Assembly (NCBI RefSeq): GCF_002197755.1
Contig: NZ_NHOT01000003.1
Location: 682,001-746,000, forward strand
DNA: 64,000 bases
Direction: 5' to 3'
Source: Pedobacter sp. AJM
GTDB taxonomy: Bacteria > Bacteroidota > Bacteroidia > Sphingobacteriales > Sphingobacteriaceae
The translations under genes were made by a program, and so were the position numbers. The notes beneath the pieces are model-generated. The model did no database searches. It had not been told where the DNA came from and worked only from the letters and a program-made list of their open reading frames with translations. How positions within the stretch are numbered: the stretch's first letter is position 1; each line of letters starts with the position of its first letter. Of the stretch, positions 26,173 to 35,953 are shown in pieces.

Positions 26173-26670
26173 ATGAAAACAGTATTGGTACCCACCGACT
26201 TCAACCTAGAAAGCACAAAAATTATTGATGCCCTTGTAGAAGCCCAGCCCAATGAAAGCCTGAATATTATCTTTCTGCATGCTTTTAAGTTATCAGATTC
26301 AATTACAGATATGTTGATGCTAAGTCGCCGCAGCCGCGATTATGAAAATGTAAGCGATGAATTCTATCAGAAACTGGAGACTTATAAAAGGCAATATGCC
26401 AATCAGATCCATAATATAGGCATTGAATATTTTTATGGCAGCACAGTATCTGCCTTCAAGAATTTTATAGAAGCTTTTGAGGTAGACTACATCGCCTATC
26501 CAAAAAATTATAATTTCCAGGCCATCAATAAATATAGCATCAATCCGAAATATTTAACGGAAAGATCGGGCTGTGAAGTGATGTATCTAAATATGATGAA
26601 ACTTCATGTTCAGGAAAACCTGATCGAAACCCGCATTCCTGAAACCCGTTTACAAGGATCTAATGCCTAA
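26173..26670 (+). CDS. UspA-like (universal stress) protein
   Basis: The 165-residue protein begins MKTVLVPTDFNLES, the beta-strand and loop of the universal stress protein fold, and continues with IIFLHAFKLSD and a GIEYFYGSTVSAFKNFI segment. The usual ATP-binding Gly motif near the C-terminus is not clear, so it may not bind ATP. TAAACTTG at 26131-26138 could be its -7 box. It precedes the bestrophin gene by 26 nt, probably in one operon. Confidence 0.65.
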   Translation: MKTVLVPTDFNLESTKIIDALVEAQPNESLNIIFLHAFKLSDSITDMLMLSRRSRDYENVSDEFYQKLETYKRQYANQIHNIGIEYFYGSTVSAFKNFIEAFEVDYIAYPKNYNFQAINKYSINPKYLTERSGCEVMYLNMMKLHVQENLIETRIPETRLQGSNA

Positions 26671-26696
26671 CCACTTACTCTTAAAGACATTTATTT

Positions 26697-27623
26697 ATGC
26701 TGCTACGAAATAACATCCCGCTCACCTACATTTTTGGAAAGATTAAATCGGAATTACTTTTTGTGATCAGTTATTCGGTAGGTATTGTTGTGCTTTATCA
26801 GAATTTTCATGTCACCAGAATTTCAATACCGGTTGCCGTGCCCGCGCTTTTAGGAACGATCATATCGCTACTGCTGGCTTTCAGGTCAAACCAGGCTTAC
26901 GACCGTTGGTGGGAAGCCCGAACACTCTGGGGGGCAATTGTAAACGATTCAAGATCAATCTCCCGGCAAATTTTGTCTTTTGTTGAAAATCCATATGGAA
27001 TGAACGAGGTGGAAGAATTCAAAGAACGCTTTATTAAAAGGCAAATTGCCTGGTGCTATGCCCTAAGTCAGGCACTAAGAGGCTTTAATGCCCGTAAAGG
27101 ACTGGAAGAATACCTGTGCGCCGAAGAACTTGCTTTTATAAAAAAAAGAAGAAACGTAACCACATCATTGCTGGAGTTACACGGAATGGATTTAAAAAAA
27201 GCCCTCAGCGAAGGCTGGATTAACAAATACCAGCAAATCGAAATTGATAAATCCATTACGGCTTTATGCAATCACATGGGTGGCTCAGAGCGGATCAAAA
27301 ACACCGTTTTTCCGGTTACTTACAGCAAGTACATCAACATGTCTATTCATTTATTTATTGTGCTCCTGCCATTCGGGCTGATTGAGTATTTCGGATATAT
27401 GGAAGTACCCCTGGTAGTGGCCATTGCCGCATTCTTTTTATTGGTTGAAAAAATGGCTGTTCATTTGCAGGATCCCTTTGAAAATAAACCTACAGATACC
27501 CCCACCACCACCATCTGTAGAAATATTGAGCGCGATCTTTCACAAATGCTTGATGATGATAAAATATATGAAGATAAACCGCAGACCGAACTGGCATCAG
27601 TCGGGTCTTATTATATCTTATAG
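26697..27623 (+). CDS. Bestrophin family anion channel
   Basis: The 308-residue membrane protein matches bacterial bestrophins: two N-terminal helices (about 20-40 and 45-62), the hallmark FRSNQAYDRWWEARTLWGAIVNDSR, and another helical hairpin near 215-245 (LFIVLLPFGLIEYFGY). Bestrophins form pentameric channels, chiefly for chloride or other anions. It is transcribed with the UspA-like gene, downstream of a two-component system, which suggests regulated ion flow under stress. A terminator follows. Confidence 0.85.
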   Translation: MLLRNNIPLTYIFGKIKSELLFVISYSVGIVVLYQNFHVTRISIPVAVPALLGTIISLLLAFRSNQAYDRWWEARTLWGAIVNDSRSISRQILSFVENPYGMNEVEEFKERFIKRQIAWCYALSQALRGFNARKGLEEYLCAEELAFIKKRRNVTTSLLELHGMDLKKALSEGWINKYQQIEIDKSITALCNHMGGSERIKNTVFPVTYSKYINMSIHLFIVLLPFGLIEYFGYMEVPLVVAIAAFFLLVEKMAVHLQDPFENKPTDTPTTTICRNIERDLSQMLDDDKIYEDKPQTELASVGSYYIL

Positions 27624-27730
27624 AAAAGCTTAATTCTTAATGCTGTTCCGGTTTGGAATGGGTTAGTTAATGCCAAAAGTCTTGTCTCTGGATGGAAATA
27701 AGCTTAAACGGCACATGATTAATGATCACT

Positions 27731-27764
27731 TAATGCGGCGATCTGATTGCCGCATTAATTTTTT
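27731..27764 (+). terminator. Terminator after the bestrophin gene
   Basis: A 9-bp perfect stem (TAATGCGGC / GCCGCATTA) with a 9-nt loop is followed by a T run. It separates the plus-strand unit from the convergent permease gene. Confidence 0.8.
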
Positions 27765-27784
27765 AAGCACCTTATTTAATTTCG

Positions 27785-29005
27785 CTATTTAAACCTGATG
27801 GCTTTTAAAGGCGAAACTTTACTGATTAAGAATGATGGAATGATCAATACCGCCAAACACACCACTACAGTTACAACATTTAATGCTACCACATCAATAA
27901 AATGAAATTCTATCGGGGCATAGGCCAGAAAATAAGATGCCTGGTTCAGCTTGAAGAGATGGGTGGATTGCTGAAAAAAGCCCAGGCCAAGCCCTAAAAT
28001 ATTCCCCAGTAACAAGCCGATTCCGATTAAGTAAGCCGAATTAAACAAAAATATTTTCATTATAGACCAGTTGCTGGCACCAAACGATTTGAGCATGCCA
28101 ATCATATTGGTCCGTTCCAGAATCATAATTAATAAGGCTGTTACCATATTAATTACCCCAACAATTAACATTAAAATCAGCAGCACCCTGGTATTTACAT
28201 CCAGCAAACCCAGCCAGGTGAATATATTCGGGAAATTTTCTTTTATGGAAAACGACCTGAGGTTTTGGGGTAAATCTTCAAAAATTTGATCAGCAACCGG
28301 CTTTAGTTTGTTAAAATCCTTAATTCTGATTTCGACACCGCCAATTTCTTCTGGTTTCCAATTGTTTAACCGCTTAATAATATTCAGATTTCCCAGTACA
28401 AAACCCTTATCTATATCTTCTACGCCAATATCATAAATACCTACAATTTTAAACTTTCTTGGCCTCAACTGGTTCTGCACAAAATACATGATAAAGTCAT
28501 CACCGGTTTTAAGTTTTAACCGGTTAGCCGTATAATTGGAGATCAGCAATTCCTGCATTGCAGCTGTACTGTCAGAAAAATCGATGATGGTACCGCTAAT
28601 GATATGCTGTTTAATATAGTTCCAGTGATAACTTTTATCTACCCCCTTAAAATTGATCCCTTCAATTTCGTCATTGGCAGAAAGAATGGCCGGTTTGGTT
28701 GCGAAGGGATAATAAAAATCAATATCCGGATTATTTTTCAGCTGTTTTTTTGTTTCAGCATCCAGTATAAAAGGCGAATGTTCAAAAGAATTATTCAAAT
28801 CATAACGCGTAATCTGAATATCACCCAGATAGCCCCTGACTTTATCCTGAATTTCAGTTTTAAATCCTTTAATGATCGCGATAGACAGAATCATTACAGC
28901 AAGGCTTAGCATCACCCCTGCAATGGCAATGCGCACAATTAACTTTGAAAAAGTTCGCTCCGATTTAATGGCTATACGGCTGGCTATGAAATATTCGAAA
29001 TTCAA
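27785..29005 (-). CDS. ABC transporter permease, FtsX/LolC-E type
   Basis: The 406-residue protein has one N-terminal helix (about 22-48), a large periplasmic MacB-type domain and three C-terminal helices (about 278-300, 320-345, 370-398). The beginning FEYFIASRIAIKSERTFSKL and the FtsX-like segment match the LolC/LolE lipoprotein-release permeases. No ATPase gene is adjacent, so a LolD-like partner must be encoded elsewhere. Confidence 0.8.
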   Translation of the reverse strand: MNFEYFIASRIAIKSERTFSKLIVRIAIAGVMLSLAVMILSIAIIKGFKTEIQDKVRGYLGDIQITRYDLNNSFEHSPFILDAETKKQLKNNPDIDFYYPFATKPAILSANDEIEGINFKGVDKSYHWNYIKQHIISGTIIDFSDSTAAMQELLISNYTANRLKLKTGDDFIMYFVQNQLRPRKFKIVGIYDIGVEDIDKGFVLGNLNIIKRLNNWKPEEIGGVEIRIKDFNKLKPVADQIFEDLPQNLRSFSIKENFPNIFTWLGLLDVNTRVLLILMLIVGVINMVTALLIMILERTNMIGMLKSFGASNWSIMKIFLFNSAYLIGIGLLLGNILGLGLGFFQQSTHLFKLNQASYFLAYAPIEFHFIDVVALNVVTVVVCLAVLIIPSFLISKVSPLKAIRFK

Positions 29006-29222
29006 TTCTGATAATTTTTAACAGCAAAAATGCTTAAATCCTTTTTAAAAATGGCATATATTTGGAATATTATGCCCTTATAATGATAAGTAAATCAATA
29101 TGGATGAGGGATTGTTTTAATGAATTACCTTTATCTCTATTAAGCATCATTTAACCTTGTATTAAATGCATTAGTATAAATGCTTATAAAAGGTATTCCG
29201 AAAGGTCAAAAAATATAACAAC

Positions 29223-30491
29223 ATGAAAAGATATCTATTTCTTGCTTTTACCAGTTTACTTGCACTATCTGCCTGTGGTCAACCCAAATCAACAGAAGAA
29301 GATTCAGGCACAGGGAAAGGAGATCAAAAATCCACCATCAGGCGCATGAATTTACCTGATACTATGGGGATTAAAACAGGAGCCGAGCAAACAGAAAAAT
29401 ATTTGCCTTTGCTGAAAGGAAAACGTGTGGGCATGGTGGTTAACCCTACATCTATTATCGGCACACAAACTGTTGTGGATAGTTTGCTGAAACTGGGTGT
29501 GAAGATTCAGAAAATTTTTGGCCCTGAGCATGGTTTTAGGGGTGATGCGAGTGCAGGTGTTAAAGTAGATGATGCAGTTGATGCCAAAACAGGAATAAAA
29601 GCTGTATCGCTTTATGGTAAACATAGTACACCAACTACTGAAGATCTGGCTGATGTAGACATCATGATATTTGACATTCAGGATGTGGGTGTACGTTTCT
29701 ATACTTATATTAACACCTTACAAAATGTAATGGAAGCCTGCGCAGCGAATGGGAAAACACTGCTGATATTGGATCGCCCAAATCCAAACGGATATCTGAT
29801 AGACGGACCGATTTTAGACCCTCAATTCAAGTCAGGTATCGGCGTACAACCTATTCCCATTGCACATGGCTTAACGGTTGGCGAATATGCACAAATGCTG
29901 AACGGCGAGGGCTGGTTAAAAAACAAGGTTAAATGTCATATCGTGGTAATTAAAAACCTTCATTACAATCATGATATGGAATATACTTTACCAGTGAAGC
30001 CTTCTCCAAATTTAAATACACAACAAGCTATATTGCTTTATCCATCTACCTGTTTATTTGAGGGCACCTATTTAAATCATGGTCGCGGGACAATGTTTCC
30101 TTTCACCATCATCGGTGCGCCTTACCTAAAAGGTAAATTCAAATTCAGTTTTATCCCTAAAAGTATAAAAGGAATGTCTGAAACGCCGCTCTTTCAAAAT
30201 CAGCTTTGTTACGGACTTGACCTGAGGAATTATGATCCTGCTGAATTAAGAAAATCTAAACAGATTAATATTTCATGGCTCATTGCACTGTACAATGCCT
30301 CACCTAAAAAAGAAGATTTTTTCAATACAAAATTAAGTAAAGAGATGGGGGTTATCGAGCGGCTGGTTGGCGTTGCTGATTTCAGAAAACAGGTGATGGA
30401 AGGTCAGAGCGAAAAAGAAATCAGAGCCAGCTGGGAACCAGGATTAAGCAATTATAAAAAAATGCGCCTGAAATATCTGCTTTATAAGTAA
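29223..30491 (+). CDS. DUF1343 lipoprotein, probable exo-N-acetylmuramidase (NamZ family)
   Basis: The lipobox is LSAC with C18. The remaining 400 residues are a DUF1343 domain with VVNPTSIIG, GPEHGFRGDASAG, FDIQDVGVRFYTY and LDRPNPNG. Characterised relatives (Bacillus YbbC and Tannerella NamZ) remove terminal MurNAc from peptidoglycan fragments. An exported, membrane-anchored copy fits wall turnover and recycling. The length (422) is normal for the family. Confidence 0.85.
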   Translation: MKRYLFLAFTSLLALSACGQPKSTEEDSGTGKGDQKSTIRRMNLPDTMGIKTGAEQTEKYLPLLKGKRVGMVVNPTSIIGTQTVVDSLLKLGVKIQKIFGPEHGFRGDASAGVKVDDAVDAKTGIKAVSLYGKHSTPTTEDLADVDIMIFDIQDVGVRFYTYINTLQNVMEACAANGKTLLILDRPNPNGYLIDGPILDPQFKSGIGVQPIPIAHGLTVGEYAQMLNGEGWLKNKVKCHIVVIKNLHYNHDMEYTLPVKPSPNLNTQQAILLYPSTCLFEGTYLNHGRGTMFPFTIIGAPYLKGKFKFSFIPKSIKGMSETPLFQNQLCYGLDLRNYDPAELRKSKQINISWLIALYNASPKKEDFFNTKLSKEMGVIERLVGVADFRKQVMEGQSEKEIRASWEPGLSNYKKMRLKYLLYK

Positions 30492-30656
30492 TGAGTGGAA
30501 TTTGAATGAGTGAATGGTCAATGAGCCTGTAATGGAATGATGAAATTTGAGAAACAATTCGCATTCTGACATACCGAACTAAACAATCCGGTTTGGGCTT
30601 TGTTACTTTAATAATCGATTTTAAACATTATCATTCAAAATTCAATCATTAAAATT

Positions 30657-30866
30657 ATGAGCGGACCAAAAGAAACGAGCGACAAACCAGGAAGTAACTA
30701 TAAGGAGGAAGTACCTAAAGGACGAAAGCCGGTAGATCATCAAACCGTTCGTAAACCTAATGACAGTACACCGAATAAGCCTGTTAAAACAGATGATCCG
30801 GCAGCACAAAGAGAAACTGAAGAGCAACCTGTTCATCCGATAAAGAAAGCACCTAAAGCGGATTAA
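30657..30866 (+). CDS. Small hydrophilic, probably disordered protein
   Basis: The 69-residue protein is rich in Lys, Pro, Asp and Glu, lacks hydrophobic segments and has no recognised domain. It has its own terminator directly after it and a possible promoter upstream (TTACTTTA at 30604-30611), so it looks like a real gene. The composition recalls stress-related disordered proteins, but that is only an analogy. Confidence 0.55.
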   Translation: MSGPKETSDKPGSNYKEEVPKGRKPVDHQTVRKPNDSTPNKPVKTDDPAAQRETEEQPVHPIKKAPKAD

Positions 30867-30871
30867 TGATC

Positions 30872-30904
30872 AGGGGATTTTGATGGTATTAAAATCCCCT
30901 TTTT
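30872..30904 (+). terminator. Terminator after the small hydrophilic gene
   Basis: AGGGGATTTT pairs with AAAATCCCCT around a 9-nt loop and is followed by TTTT. It starts 6 nt after the stop and ends 4 nt before the end of the convergent kinase gene. Confidence 0.85.
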
Positions 30905-30907
30905 GCA

Positions 30908-32761
30908 CTATGCTTTAATTTTTAAAGCGAAATAAAAGGTTGAACCTGTACCAGCTTCGCTTTCCAGCCAGATTCTGCCACCTGTATTTTTTATAATTTC
31001 CGCAGAGATGTACAGCCCTAAACCCAGGCCCGGATACGTATGTTGCTGATGGCCGCTGACACGGTAAAACTGGTCGAAGACATACTGTTGCAAATCTTCT
31101 GAAATACCGATTCCATAGTCTTTCACACTTAAAATCACTTCATTTCCTATCACCTCACTTTTAATTTCGACATTGTCCGCATCATCAGCATATTTAATGG
31201 CATTGGATAAAAAGTTGGTGATCACCTGCCCAATCCTTTCGCGGTCTGTTTCTACCTTCACGAAACTGTTTAGTGTAGCATTTAGCTGGTGTTTTAAAGT
31301 GGTATGCTGCATTTCTTCCACAATATCCTTCACCAGGTTATCGAAATCAAATGTTGAAAGGTTTAAGACCATTTTACCTGCCTGGATTTTAGTTACATCT
31401 AATAAATCACCAATCAATCCGGTTAAACGGTTTAATTGCTGATCCATTTTATGCACCATATTGGCTTTCTTTTCATCCCCTTCCAAACGGATCATGCGTT
31501 CCAGTACCTGAGTATAAGCCTTAACACTGGTTACCGGCGTTTTCAGCTCATGACTTGCAATTCCCAGAAACTCATCCTTTTGCTGCTGCAGCTGAACCTG
31601 TCTGGTTACATCTATTGCGGCATGCAGAATGCCATAAACTTTCCCTGTAGCATTCCGAAGCGGTTTATATGTAAAATTAAACCAGCTTTTGGTGGGAACA
31701 CCATCCATAACCAACACTGCCTCCTGCTGATCTGCATGATAAGGAACACCTGAGCGGAACACTTCTTTTAAAATGGGGATAAAAGGCTGACCAGCCAACT
31801 CCGGAATACCTTCAATCATAGGTTTTCCAATAATGCTTTTATCTTTATCCCATAACTTAAGCATTTCGTTATTGGCTATCTTAATGACAATATCTTCGGT
31901 TTCATAGAAGGCAGTAGGCATAGGATTATCCTGCACCAGCGTTCTGAAACGCGCTTCGCTTTCCTTTAAATTAAGCTGTGAATTTACCTGTGCGGTAACA
32001 TCACTGGCTACAATCATAATGCCTGATACTTTTTTATCCTGATCAAAAATGGGATCGTAAACAAAGTTGAAATAATAATTACCCAACACTCCGTCACGTT
32101 CCACACGCGCCAGGGTTTCATAGCCGTAATATGGCTTCCCGCTTTGGTATACCTGTGCCAATATTTGGGGGAATTGCTGATCGGCAATTTCAGGTAAACC
32201 ATCCAGCAGCTTCTTACCAATAACCTTTTCCGTTTTACCCCAGATTTTTAATAAATCAACATTTGCATCTTCAATAATGAAATCTTGTCCGCGTAAAACG
32301 CCAATGGCAATGGGTGCATCGTAAATCATCTGCCGAAACAAGGCTTCCTTTTCCTGATATTTTAACCTGGCTTTCACCAGTTCAGTCACATCGGTGGCAT
32401 TGTTCAGTATGGCCCATACCTTTCCGTTTTGATCAAAGAGTGGCTTATAAATAAAATCGAAGTAAAATGTTCTGAGATCGCCATCCACCATCAATTGCAC
32501 CATATCTTCCTTCGCCTCATAGGCTATTCCGGTCCGGATCACCTCTCTGAGAAGCTGCAGGAAAGGCTGGTTGGCAAGTTCAGGAAGTGCCTTGGCAAGT
32601 TCCATTCCTTTAACCGAATCATCCTTGCCCCAGGCCTTTAAAATCGCCTTATTGGCAACATTAATGATCAGATGATCCCCTTCATAAAGGGCAATCGGCG
32701 TTTTTGATTCTTCTATTAAAATGTTAAAGAGATCTGAATGATCTGTAGGTTTTTCTTGCAT
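30908..32761 (-). CDS. Cytoplasmic sensor histidine kinase with three PAS domains
   Basis: The 617-residue protein consists of three similar PAS modules (about 10-130, 135-260, 265-385), each with a variant of LPELA(N/G)QPF, then HisKA with the phosphoacceptor in GIASHELKTPVTSV and an ATPase domain with SNAIKYADD, KDYGIGIS and GLGLYISAEII. No membrane helix is visible, so it is a soluble sensor. The ATG at 32761 is preferred to a TTG at 32773. It lies 22 nt after topoisomerase IB and has no adjacent response regulator. Confidence 0.85.
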   Translation of the reverse strand: MQEKPTDHSDLFNILIEESKTPIALYEGDHLIINVANKAILKAWGKDDSVKGMELAKALPELANQPFLQLLREVIRTGIAYEAKEDMVQLMVDGDLRTFYFDFIYKPLFDQNGKVWAILNNATDVTELVKARLKYQEKEALFRQMIYDAPIAIGVLRGQDFIIEDANVDLLKIWGKTEKVIGKKLLDGLPEIADQQFPQILAQVYQSGKPYYGYETLARVERDGVLGNYYFNFVYDPIFDQDKKVSGIMIVASDVTAQVNSQLNLKESEARFRTLVQDNPMPTAFYETEDIVIKIANNEMLKLWDKDKSIIGKPMIEGIPELAGQPFIPILKEVFRSGVPYHADQQEAVLVMDGVPTKSWFNFTYKPLRNATGKVYGILHAAIDVTRQVQLQQQKDEFLGIASHELKTPVTSVKAYTQVLERMIRLEGDEKKANMVHKMDQQLNRLTGLIGDLLDVTKIQAGKMVLNLSTFDFDNLVKDIVEEMQHTTLKHQLNATLNSFVKVETDRERIGQVITNFLSNAIKYADDADNVEIKSEVIGNEVILSVKDYGIGISEDLQQYVFDQFYRVSGHQQHTYPGLGLGLYISAEIIKNTGGRIWLESEAGTGSTFYFALKIKA

Positions 32762-32783
32762 ATGGAAGAACAAATATAAAAAT

Positions 32784-33830
32784 TTACTTGCTTCCTGTCG
32801 ATTTCAGAAAGGAAAGCAATACCTTTTCATCGTGTTCCAATCCCAATTTACCAACAGTTTTATGGTTATTCATTTTTTTCATATACTTCACCAGTTCATT
32901 ATTTTCATAAGCCGTGATCAGCAACGGATATACATATGAACTTTTACAAACGGCCCGGGTATTGCCCAGTTTTTTGGCTACACAATCCAAAACATTTATC
33001 ACAGTTTTTTTGGTATTCAATGCTACATCAACATCCACTGAACATTTCGCAAACTGGCGTAAGGCTTCTAATGTACCCCCCCAGGTTCTGAAATCTTTGG
33101 CGGTAAAATCGTTCTGCGTGATTTCCTTAATATAATTATTGATTTTACCCGAATCGATTCCGCGGTGTTCCTTGCCATCGGTATAATATTGAAAAAGATC
33201 CTGACCGGGAATATCGCGGCATTTTTTAACCAGTTTGGCCAGGCTGCTGTCGTTCAATACAACCGTTTGCCTTACCCCTTTCTTGCCAATAAAATCAATA
33301 TTAATTTTGCTGCCTTCAATTTTAACATGCTTATCCCTCAGGGTACTTAAACCAAAGGAGCCGTATAGCTGCTTGTAATTTTCATTACCTACCCTGATCA
33401 AAGATTTCTGAAGAACATCTACTGATATGGCAAGTACCTTACGCTCGTCCAGTACCTTACGTTTAAGGTCTTTGGCAATCTGTTTTCGGGCTTCGGGCAA
33501 TACTTTTCCAAATTCAAAAAGCCTGAAATACTTATCTTCCGACCGACGGCTCGTCCACTTGGCATGATACCGGTATTGCTTTCGGCCTGCGGCATCAATT
33601 CCGGTCACCTGCAGGTACGCATTGGGTTTATTGGCAATCCATACATTTTGCCATGCCGGCGGAATAACAAGCGCTTTAATGCGGCCGAGGTGCCTTTCTT
33701 CCGTAATTTTATTTCCTTTTTTATCTTCGTAGTAAAATTTACCGGGTTTGCCTTTTCGGTAAATACCAGGCATGGCATCGGTTACATAAACCAATCCGCT
33801 TGCTTTAACCACATCTTCACCTTGTACCAT
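32784..33830 (-). CDS. DNA topoisomerase IB (poxvirus type)
   Basis: The 348-residue type IB topoisomerase relaxes supercoils through a 3'-phosphotyrosyl link. Probable catalytic residues are R146 (LIRVGNE), K183 or K184 (FIGKKGVRQ), R248 (KDFRTWGG), N290 (LGNTRA) and the nucleophile Y299 (CKSSYVYP). The spacing R146-K183 and N290-Y299 equals that of the vaccinia enzyme. It is the first gene of a likely two-gene unit with the PAS kinase. Confidence 0.9.
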   Translation of the reverse strand: MVQGEDVVKASGLVYVTDAMPGIYRKGKPGKFYYEDKKGNKITEERHLGRIKALVIPPAWQNVWIANKPNAYLQVTGIDAAGRKQYRYHAKWTSRRSEDKYFRLFEFGKVLPEARKQIAKDLKRKVLDERKVLAISVDVLQKSLIRVGNENYKQLYGSFGLSTLRDKHVKIEGSKINIDFIGKKGVRQTVVLNDSSLAKLVKKCRDIPGQDLFQYYTDGKEHRGIDSGKINNYIKEITQNDFTAKDFRTWGGTLEALRQFAKCSVDVDVALNTKKTVINVLDCVAKKLGNTRAVCKSSYVYPLLITAYENNELVKYMKKMNNHKTVGKLGLEHDEKVLLSFLKSTGSK

Positions 33831-33917
33831 TTTTACTTATCAGGATGAATTAATTTTTAGTTATTTTGTAAAACTTAAGGTGACTGATCACGTTATTTTA
33901 GAACACAACACACACGT

Positions 33918-34826
33918 ATGAAAATAGTTTTTATGGGTACGCCCGATTTTGCAGTTGCTTCTCTTGATGCCCTGGTTCAGGCCAAATTCGACATTGTTGC
34001 AGTGGTAACGGCCCCTGATAAACCTGCCGGGCGTGGGCAGAAAATTAACGAAAGTGCCGTAAAAAAATATGCTGTAGCAAACTCAATTCCGGTACTCCAA
34101 CCCGAAAAACTTAAAAATCCTGATTTTTTGGCTGAGTTAAAAGCTTTTAAAGCCGACTTACAAGTGGTGGTTGCCTTCAGAATGCTTCCGGAAGTGGTGT
34201 GGAACATGCCGCCAAAAGGAACCATTAACCTCCACGGATCTTTGCTGCCACAATACAGAGGCGCCGCCCCGATTAATCACGCCATCATCAATGGCGAAAA
34301 GGAAAGTGGTGTAACGACCTTCTTTTTAACACATGAAATTGACACTGGTGATATCATTTTAAGTGACCGTACCCCTATTGGTGACGATGAAACCGCTGGT
34401 GAACTACATGATAAATTAATGGTAATCGGAGCCAATCTGCTGGTCAAAACAGTTACAGCCATTTCAAAAGGAGATTTTACCGAGCAACTACAGCCACAAA
34501 GCGATGAATTAAAACATGCGCCAAAAATATTCAAAGAGGATTGTAAAATAGACTGGAATAATTCTTCCGCACTGATTCATAATCTCATCAGAGGGTTGAG
34601 TCCTTATCCAACTGCTTTCACCCTGTTAAATGATAAAACATTAAAAATTTTTAAAGCGGAGCCTGAAGAGAAAGAACCAGGTATTGCCGCTGGTGGCTTT
34701 TTAACAGACGGCAAAACTTATCTAAAATTTGCCACGAAAGATGGATTTATCAAATTACTGGATATTCAGTTTGAGGGTAAAAAACGGATGCTGATTGAGG
34801 ATTTTTTAAGGGGGATGCGGTTGTAG
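33918..34826 (+). CDS. fmt: Methionyl-tRNA formyltransferase
   Basis: The enzyme formylates initiator Met-tRNA using 10-formyl-tetrahydrofolate. The 302-residue protein has MGTPDFAVASL, the folate site HGSLLPQYRGAAPIN, the ID-T-GDI motif, and a C-terminal OB-like domain (from about 205). It is divergent from the topoisomerase gene. The stretch after its stop is AT-rich accessory DNA. Confidence 0.95.
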   Translation: MKIVFMGTPDFAVASLDALVQAKFDIVAVVTAPDKPAGRGQKINESAVKKYAVANSIPVLQPEKLKNPDFLAELKAFKADLQVVVAFRMLPEVVWNMPPKGTINLHGSLLPQYRGAAPINHAIINGEKESGVTTFFLTHEIDTGDIILSDRTPIGDDETAGELHDKLMVIGANLLVKTVTAISKGDFTEQLQPQSDELKHAPKIFKEDCKIDWNNSSALIHNLIRGLSPYPTAFTLLNDKTLKIFKAEPEEKEPGIAAGGFLTDGKTYLKFATKDGFIKLLDIQFEGKKRMLIEDFLRGMRL

Positions 34827-35083
34827 AATAACACGTTGGATTAGGCTATCCATCTATATAATGTCATATATGACACCCATTTGTGTGCTATTCTTTTATA
34901 TAAAACAAATCTTCCCTGGCCACATTTCGAACCGCAAGTGCAACCATTATAAAAAAGGCAAAATCTTTTTTCTCTAAGAAAAATTGGTTTACTAAAAGTC
35001 ACGATTTTATGCTGACCTGGATTATTGTTAATAGAATCAGGATTAAAGGAGATTACTTTTATTTTTTTAAATAGTTTTGAAGA

Positions 35084-35545
35084 CTAGTGATATTTTTGCA
35101 TTTGATCTAATTCTTGTTTTACCTGAGACCTTTCTAACCTGTTAAGAATATTTTTTTTATCATCATCTTCAAAAACACCTCTTAAAGTATCCTTTGAGAC
35201 AATCTTCTCTAATTGCGAAAGTGTGAATTTATCAATGATTTGAAAATAAACAATTGTGTCATTACCTTTATAAAAATCATTTATAAATTGTTCAGAATCT
35301 TTGTTTTGTCCTTTAACCTAAAAAAACAAAAGATTAAGAATAATATAAATGTTGCTCTCATAATCTTTAATTACAATAATCACGTTTTTAAGTGATCCTC
35401 TTTTTGAGTAGTTCTTATTAATATCTATAATTTGTTGTTTATCAGATTCAGTTAAAACGTCCCATAAACTGGTTTCTACTAATCCTCCCCCAGCTAAGTC
35501 ACCGAGCTTCCAGATCACTGATGTTTTAGAAATGGCACTTAATTA
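35084..35545 (-). pseudogene. Broken unidentified gene (in-frame stop, no start)
   Basis: The minus-strand frame from 35545 reads LSAISKTSVIWKLGDLAGGG and on through LVETSLWDVLTESDKQQ to TAG at 35318-35320. It continues in the same frame through KGQNKDSEQFINDFYKG to a second TAG at 35084. The residue composition looks coding on both sides of the internal stop, and a run of seven T precedes it. The sequence upstream has stops and no ATG. It may be the 3' part of one gene with the 35553-35882 frame, from which it differs by one frameshift. The family is not recognised. Confidence 0.4.
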
Positions 35546-35552
35546 TAATCAA

Positions 35553-35882
35553 TTATATATGATCTGTTGATTGGTTTACACAATACAGTTCTTCTATTTT
35601 AAATTTAGCAACATCAGGAAATAGTGAATTCCATTTCTTTACTAATTCATTTTGAAAACTTATAAATTGATCATTTAAATTAATTATCATGACAGGAGCA
35701 ACAATAACACAACTTTTATACTTTTTAAAAAAACCTTTATTTGCCATAATAGTACTCTTAATTGCATTAAGATTAACCATTTTTTTATTTGTTCCAACGA
35801 TGATTTTATGAAAAAGCAATTGGAAAATAAGATAACATAAATAACAGGGGCTTAGAATATTTACTTTGTATTTTGATTCCAT
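35553..35882 (-). CDS. Unidentified 109-residue protein, possibly the 5' part of the broken gene
   Basis: From ATG 35882 the frame encodes a Lys- and Asn-rich protein ending in KFKIEELYCVNQSTDHI. The part from about residue 55 (KSCVIVAPVMIINLNDQFIS) looks like folded protein, whereas the first 35 residues are unusual. It ends 8 nt before the next coding-like stretch begins in another frame, so a frameshift may have split one longer gene. No domain is recognised. Confidence 0.35.
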   Translation of the reverse strand: MESKYKVNILSPCYLCYLIFQLLFHKIIVGTNKKMVNLNAIKSTIMANKGFFKKYKSCVIVAPVMIINLNDQFISFQNELVKKWNSLFPDVAKFKIEELYCVNQSTDHI

Positions 35883-35953
35883 ATTTTATTTTACTATAAT
35901 TTTCTTATGGACACATCGCACCAATTTATATTGATTTGCTAGTTTCTCTTAAT

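Noticed and set aside
34915..34960. TTTCGAACCGCAAGTGCAACC after fmt looks like the 3' end of a tRNA, a common integration site.
   Set aside because: The T-stem does not pair, CCA is not in register and no copy is seen at the other end of the AT-rich segment, so an attachment site cannot be supported.
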